Below, piece by piece: positions 50,011 to 64,000 of a DNA stretch of 64,000 bases (position 1 is the first letter of the stretch; each line of letters begins with the position of its first letter). The stretch lies in contig NC_049985.1 of the NCBI RefSeq assembly GCF_000003815.2, positions 3,740,157-3,804,156 of the forward strand, given 5' to 3'. The notes under the pieces are model-generated. The model made no database searches, was not told where the DNA came from, and saw only the letters and a list, made by a program, of their open reading frames with translations. The DNA is from Branchiostoma floridae (Eukaryota; Chordata; Leptocardii; Amphioxiformes; Branchiostomatidae). Made by a program: the position numbers and the translations under genes.

Positions 50011-51150
50011 TATCAGTCGTGCACTGGCATATGAAGTAAAAGCTAAGAAAACCCTTGTTTAAAATTCTAACCTACCTAGGACGTTTAAAATATCTTCCAC
50101 GAATATGACTTCAGTTTTAAATCCTTGTGTATGAGAAAATGGTGATGATGGCGTCCTCACTTCCGTTTCTGTAAGAGACATTGAGGCCCGGATTCGTTCT
50201 ATCCTCTTGCCCGGAGTGTTCCTCGGAATATCAATTCCATCAGTGTAGGGCAGCCCAAAAGACTAGTAAGCATATTTCTTTAGAACTCTCCATCTGAAAT
50301 GGCTTCAAGAATGTCACAGAACACATGACGATCGTAACAGATGAGGAAGTGAAGAAGACTGGTAAAGAGTCTCCCTCCTCAACCCTTCTGCAGCTCTCTG
50401 CTAACCATTCTGTGATGCTATCATCTCCAGTGCGCCCGCACGATGAGAAATAAGTCCTTAAGTGAATAGGTCCTCACACAGTGTGTCTTAAAGCGCCGCG
50501 TTCAGCACCCTGGTCAGACGTTACTCCGGCGCGCTCGGCTGGCTTCCTGAGGTAAATCCTAGGAACTTTGTAAAATCCGGTTCCAGTATGCAACAATCCT
50601 CGCTACTGGAAATCGAAACATTCGCGTGAATCCTATGGGACAGTCTGTAATGTCTATATCTGCCAAAACACAACTTTCAACAGGTGCGTGGCAAAAGGTG
50701 TGTGTGTCTTTTTCCCCGTCAAACGACTTCGTGTCGAGATGCAGATTCTGACGAGCTGTTTTCTTCATCATGAGAAGCCTCTTCTTCTGCAGAGTCGTCG
50801 ATTTCGGTGATGGGCGCACACGTGAAGACGCTCCCCTGCGTGAGAAAGAGAAAACGTCCCATTGAAGCATTAACATAAACTCTCCCTTCATTTCATTACA
50901 ACCGTCTCTCTTTATAATGGATGGGTCCTGAGAGAGAGGTGGTTTTCCAACATGCAGGGAAACCTGATCGGCTCCTCATTTACTGCGGTGAGAGACCACA
51001 AGCATGCAAGATCTGATGACGTGGCAAAGCGGGTGCCACAAAGGGGGTGACGCCACAGGAAACGTCTGTGAGAGCGTCAGAGCATGCAGGACTTTCCCCA
51101 AATTCGTCAGAGACGAGTTATCATCCTCCGTCCAAGAGCTTAGCAATGCG

Positions 51151-59926
<8,776 letters not shown>

Positions 59927-59970
59927 CTGCAACAAGAGCGATACGATCAGTCGGCCGGGCTAAATCTCAA

Positions 59971-60243
59971 GGCTCGGGCGTGGCGTAACTGGTAGACCAT
60001 TCGGCTCGGAATCTAGAGTTCCTGAGTTCGATCCCTGCCGTCCCGGACGTTGTGCCCTTGGGAAAGACACTTAACACGACCTTCCTCACTTCACCCAGGT
60101 GTTAAAATGGGTACCTGACTTCGGTCGGGGAGGTAAAAGAAAAGACTACCTTTATCTTCTGTCTGTACCGTGTATGCTATGTGGCACTGTTAATATAAGT
60201 TACTAGCTGAGTGCAGTGCCACATTGTCCTCGTTTGTCCAAAG
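59971..60243 (+). mobile_element. tRNA-derived SINE, full-length copy
   Basis: A-box-like TGGCGTAACTGGTAGA (from 59981) and B-box GAGTTCGATCCC (60024-60035) are spaced as in a tRNA. The body follows: GGAAAGACACTTAACACGAC, TACCTGACTTCGGTCGGGG, CTTCTGTCTGTACC and a tail near GTCCTCGTTTGTCC. Related copies: 16906-17060, 32070-32200 and 53221-53457. It does not fold as an intact tRNA gene. Confidence 0.88.
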
Positions 60244-60329
60244 CAAGTAGAAAAGAATCTCAAGGGTCTGCAATGGCAGCCTGTAATCAACGCCTAGTGA
60301 CTTCAATACGACATGAATTGCCACAGAAA

Positions 60330-60620
60330 ATTGTACTGTATGGATATGACCCTCTCACACCGAGAAGGACCCCTTTTCGCTAAGTGCAGTAGGTTCTTTA
60401 ACGTGCTTGAGGTGTGGCTTTCCTTAAGCACGGAACATCCATCAAACGTCCTATCTGAGGGACGGCCCAGACAGACGCTAGGTAGTCATTTTACCAGAGT
60501 GAAGTGAGGAAAGTCGTGTCAAGTGTCTGTCCAAAGGGCACAAAATTCGGTAATATAAGGTAGGGGTTCGAACCCAGAGCCTTACCTTGTACCTTAGATC
60601 CTCCCGCAACAACTCGGTGG
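60330..60620 (-). mobile_element. Second SINE type with shared middle segment
   Basis: Minus strand: B-box GGGTTCGAACCCC (complement at 60563-60576), then GACACTTGACACGACTTTCC and CTCACTTCACTCTGGTAAAA shared with the first SINE. The 3' body differs (GGACGTTTGATGGATGTTCC ... CACGTTAAAGAACC). Confidence 0.75.
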
Positions 60621-60649
60621 GGTAAAAACCTCTAGGGTAAAAACCCTAG

Positions 60650-62840
60650 CAATTGTGCGACACTATGTTACAAAGCACACTTTGCTGTAATAAACATGCA
60701 CGACCCAACCACTCCCTACACATAATGATAATGATTCGGGGAGGTTCGAGAGCCTGCAATTGATGAGAGTAAAGCGCGAGGATTTGGAGATGCTGCCAGT
60801 TGGCACCTACTCAAGCGGATTCCATAAGACAGTAATTACCCGTGGCGCTGTACATGGAACCGAGTCTTAATCCACTGATATACCCCGGGGTACTCTTTAC
60901 TCCTACTGATATGTGTACTCGATTTGAAATTTTCTTTTCCAAGTTGGAATCACATTTTGACCTTTGGCGGACTTTGCAGTTCGCCTGAAGGTCACCCAAT
61001 TTCAAAGAGAGTTGATCTGCGGTTTGACAAAAGGTTGCAATAGGTCGAAACACACTAAAATAACATCGTTCAAGATGAAAGGATTATCAAGACACCAAGG
61101 CATTTAACCCTTAACCCTGTCTATACCGGGGCGGGGGGATAAAAGTGCCTGCGCCAACTTTGACGTCGTATAACTGCCTAACTAAGTAGGCTCTCACAAA
61201 ATTTGAGAATTTTGATTTAAACAAGGTTTTCTTGTTAAACTTCCGTTGTTTTCGTACATCAATGATGTATCATGAAATATTCAATGTAACTTTCAAGATT
61301 CAAATTTACTAGTTATGCTAATTAAATGACATCATATGTGAAAATCCAACATGGACTTATTTGCACTTATTTTAGTTTCATATTGCACAGTTGTTGTTAC
61401 AGCCAGTACATAATAGAAGAACTTTATTGCGCACCGATCGTACACGGTACAATGTATGGCAAAAAAGAGAAGAAGAAACAAACTTATCATCCTAATTACT
61501 AAAACAAGTATCAAACTTAGTACATATGCAGATTATGAATATAGAATGAAATTGGCATCCTAATTTCTAGAACAATAAGAGCTGGCCTAAGTCATTGATA
61601 TTGTATTACAATCGAGTGGGGCTAATTATGAGTTTCGGCATTTTTTCTTATGACAAAGCAGTCTTTTATATATTTACCTATTTTAGCATTGTGGGAGTTG
61701 TTACATCTGAATATATAATCAAATCTGTCTGTAGCATTGAGTCTGTAGCATTGTTGTATTTGATTCGAAGAATATAAGTAAGGTTTTCAGTAGAAAATCT
61801 ACCCTCAGTTGTTGCATTAGACGAGCATGGGAAACAGGCAAACATCTGCAAATCGCTAAACATCGCACAGTGTCCTTTCAGTCAGAGCTTGCAGCCTCGT
61901 CGATGATGAGCTTTTTTTTTGCTTACTGTGTCGAAAGTGCGGCACTTTTCAATCACGGACCAATAGCTATTGGCATTGCCTTCATCCATCCACCCAAGCT
62001 GCGAGATTTAACACTCCAGGTATAAGGCTGCAGCATGTCAATTTTGTAGCTGTAAGAGGGCGGGGCAGCATGTTGATTCTATGGAAGACATCCTCTGAAC
62101 AAGTTCATACGACAACGCAAAAAAACAATATAGGTAAACAAAACAAGGGCCCACGTTTTCAAAGTGAAGACCATAAACGCAGTGACAAGAATTAAAGCGA
62201 CAAAACATATCGTATCACAGCCACCATGTCTTTTATCCCTGTGTTCTAGAAGTAAGTGCACAGAGTGGCAAATAGCCTACTATCACTCACCAAGTTGGCT
62301 ATTACTGTCAAGGCAACCACGCTAGTGTCGTGTCTACACATCTACAGACTGCCACATGATATATTTTGTAATTATCGGAATTCTCTTGTCATGATGGCCA
62401 TCTCTAGAGGAAAACGAAAAGTCTTTTTTGCAACCAAGCGAAACTCAATGCGGGCGCTGATGCCATCTATAACATGTACTCGCTGTGACCTAATAACAGC
62501 ATCTGTAACCCTATCAGGATCGCAGTGGGGGAGGATCGAACTCCGCAGACTCTCAGGTGCAGCGATCTATGCAATATTCCCTCAGCACGTTTCGCGGACT
62601 ATCGACAATCTGATGGAAGGAATCGGGTCACCTTTAGCTGTTATAGAGAAGGCGGAGTAGTTTTACCAGAGAGATTACCCGAGGCTCATGCGGGGTGCTG
62701 CCATGCGTGCATCATCATCTATGTGAGCAAGCGCGTAGAATCTACTGGTACAATCTTCAGAACATATTAGGTAACACTCTTGATTTCAACAGTCTTCATG
62801 AATCAGCCCTTCATGATCTTGATCTTGTTAATTAAGTGAC
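60650..62840. other. Presumed intron of the TRPC4/5-like gene or intergenic; no exon seen
   Basis: I searched the minus strand for the missing N-terminal ankyrin exons (words such as GRSALL or DALLYAI) and found none. The stretch is AT-rich. A diverged GGATGACATCC-type repeat fragment lies at 62066-62100. A plus-strand frame at 62256-62660 shows no recognisable domain. Confidence 0.5.
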
Positions 62841-62849
62841 CAGAGGTTT

Positions 62850-63225
62850 TGTCCATTCTGCCCAAATGAGATCGAAGACGAACGTCACTTTGTTATGGAT
62901 TGTTCTCGATATAATGATAAACGCACAGAGCTGTTCACATTACTTTCCGCTTGCTCTAAAGACTTTGCTACTCTCTGTTCGATAGATAAATTTAACTACA
63001 TTCTGGGAGGCGATAATCCTCACTGTGTACAAGTAGGTAAATATATCCACGATTGTTTATACCGTAGAACCAATAGTGTAAATGACATGCTAGACCCTTT
63101 ATGTTAATGTATCCATACCTATAGATATCCATATATGTGTGTTAAGTTGTACTGTAAGTAGTGTTATACATGTAGACCTTACGAAAGTCGCTGTACTTTT
63201 GTCGTGTCAATAAAGATTGTCTATA
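62850..63225 (+). mobile_element. LINE 3' tail fragment
   Basis: The frame CPFCPNEIEDERHFVMDC matches in layout the Cys/His tail of the LINE at the left edge (CQFCDLQQVEDEQHFILHC). It runs to a stop at 63105-63107, followed by AATAAA near 63210. The upstream ORF is missing or frameshifted, so this is a 5'-truncated insertion of the same broad class. Confidence 0.75.
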
Positions 63226-63544
63226 AACAGCATTTTTTTACATTTAACCCAGACTTATATTGTACATACTAAACGCTTTGTAACCACCTAGTAGTAACCA
63301 TTCTATAACAATAACCTCTATATGCATGCATCTCGGACTACCCAAACCATTTGTAAACCACTTGTAAATTGCTATGAATTGTTTGTGTTATTGATATTGT
63401 TATTTTATTTGTCTTTGTCAGTTCTTATCTTTTTTATTTTGGAGAGGTGATGTCAATATCAGCATTATGCTTAAGTACATCACCCCTCTGTCCTGTCCTG
63501 TACTGTACTGCACTTTGTTGATCAATAAAAAATGTGGAATGTGT

Positions 63545-63935
63545 AACGCGTGCACTCCAGCTGTGACGCGTTTTCACGCGTCAAAAATTAAGCACATATT
63601 TTCAAAAGGCTTTGTAAGAATTAATTTCTTGGTAGGTGAAAATTGAGGAAACCGCGCGACGTTTTGACGTTCTCGGTTGAAACTCCAGCTGTGACGCGTT
63701 GTATACTATCATTGTATTTCCATGTATACCTGCAATTAGCCTTTGCGCATGAATTTGCAATAAAGATTACTCGATATTTGTAAACGGCTTTAGCGGTTTG
63801 TAAGAATTAATTTCCTGGCAGGTGTAAATTGATTAAACCGTGCGGGGGTTTTATGTTCGCAGTTGGAACAATGAGGTAGACGGGCAACATAACAAATATC
63901 TTCGCGGCGGTCTTAAACCACGAACATAAAACCAC
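63545..63935. repeat. Nested direct and inverted repeats
   Basis: ACTCCAGCTGTGACGCGTT occurs at about 63555 and 63682. TTTGTAAGAATTAATTTC..GG.AGGTG.AAATTGA occurs at about 63611 and 63796. GGTTTTATGTTCG (63847) is inverted as CGAACATAAAACC (63919-63931). Noncoding. Confidence 0.75.
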
Positions 63936-64000
63936 TAACATTTCTCCGTTGGTAGTATACTGTTTGTTAGCGGCTCTATGTAATAATCATCATCATAATC

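Larger units (their letters stand above)
42619..51150. other. Intergenic region between the IRAG-like and TRPC4/5-like genes
   Basis: No coding exon of a known family was found in 8.5 kb. It contains a probable 5' untranslated exon near 43355, the inverted-repeat element at 44638-45680, a promoter-like island at 46458-46555, a 42-bp dispersed motif at 47931-47973 and a GATGACGTCATC cluster at 49846-50010. Elsewhere it is AT-rich and I see nothing. The last 0.7 kb may be 3' untranslated sequence of the TRPC4/5-like gene. Confidence 0.6.

Noticed and set aside
50559-50891. Minus-strand ORF of 110 codons after the TRPC4/5-like stop
   Set aside because: No recognised domain and no splice connection; more likely 3' untranslated or intergenic sequence.
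59971-60045. Possible tRNA gene
   Set aside because: A and B boxes are present, but the arms do not pair as a cloverleaf and the sequence continues into a SINE body found at three other sites.
62256-62660. Plus-strand ORF of 134 codons
   Set aside because: No motif matched a known family; probably a chance frame or decayed LINE sequence.

Overview
Animal nuclear DNA: genes are split into many short GT-AG exons and the introns are packed with interspersed repeats, tRNA-derived SINEs, LINE pieces and fold-back elements. The gene families present, the compact exons, the repeat style and above all the minisatellites that span exon/intron borders point to an invertebrate chordate, most likely an amphioxus (Branchiostoma). 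The organism call is inference; no species marker was tested.

Layout. Positions 1-1510 hold the 3' end of a LINE. Positions 1812-17815 (+) hold a complete 17-exon gene for a divergent TRPC-family cation channel (about 901 aa). Tail-to-tail with it, 42618-18857 (-) holds a complete 26-exon gene for a tail-anchored coiled-coil protein of the IRAG/LRMP (MRVI1) family (about 1530 aa). Positions 42.7-51.1 kb are intergenic: a probable 5' untranslated exon, a 1-kb dispersed element and a promoter-like island. Positions 59926-51151 (-) hold a canonical TRPC4/5-like channel gene: 13 exons, 825 aa in view, with the N-terminal exons off the right edge. Positions 59.9-64 kb hold SINEs, a LINE tail and nested repeats. 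I joined all three gene models by hand. Every exon junction keeps reading phase, and the summed coding lengths divide by three (2706, 4593 and 2478 nt).

How the genes fit together. TRPC channels open downstream of phospholipase C and receptor signalling. IRAG-type proteins sit on the ER and regulate the IP3 receptor in cGMP/PKG signalling. A block with an IRAG-family gene between two TRPC genes therefore joins parts of one calcium-signalling theme. Co-regulation is inference only.

Most notable. (1) In all three genes, pieces of coding exon with their splice site have been tandemly copied into the neighbouring intron (at least nine sites), in arrays with periods such as 82/71 bp and 111 bp. 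(2) The IRAG-like protein carries seven TQT/VQT-type motifs in about 110 residues, resembling a multivalent dynein light chain (LC8) docking array. (3) The first TRPC gene has a normal zinc motif and TRP box, but a pore in which the usual FGL filter reads FKL and the inner S6 is altered. (4) Intron 2 of that gene is filled by a 5.7-kb inverted-terminal-repeat element with 162-bp satellite monomers.
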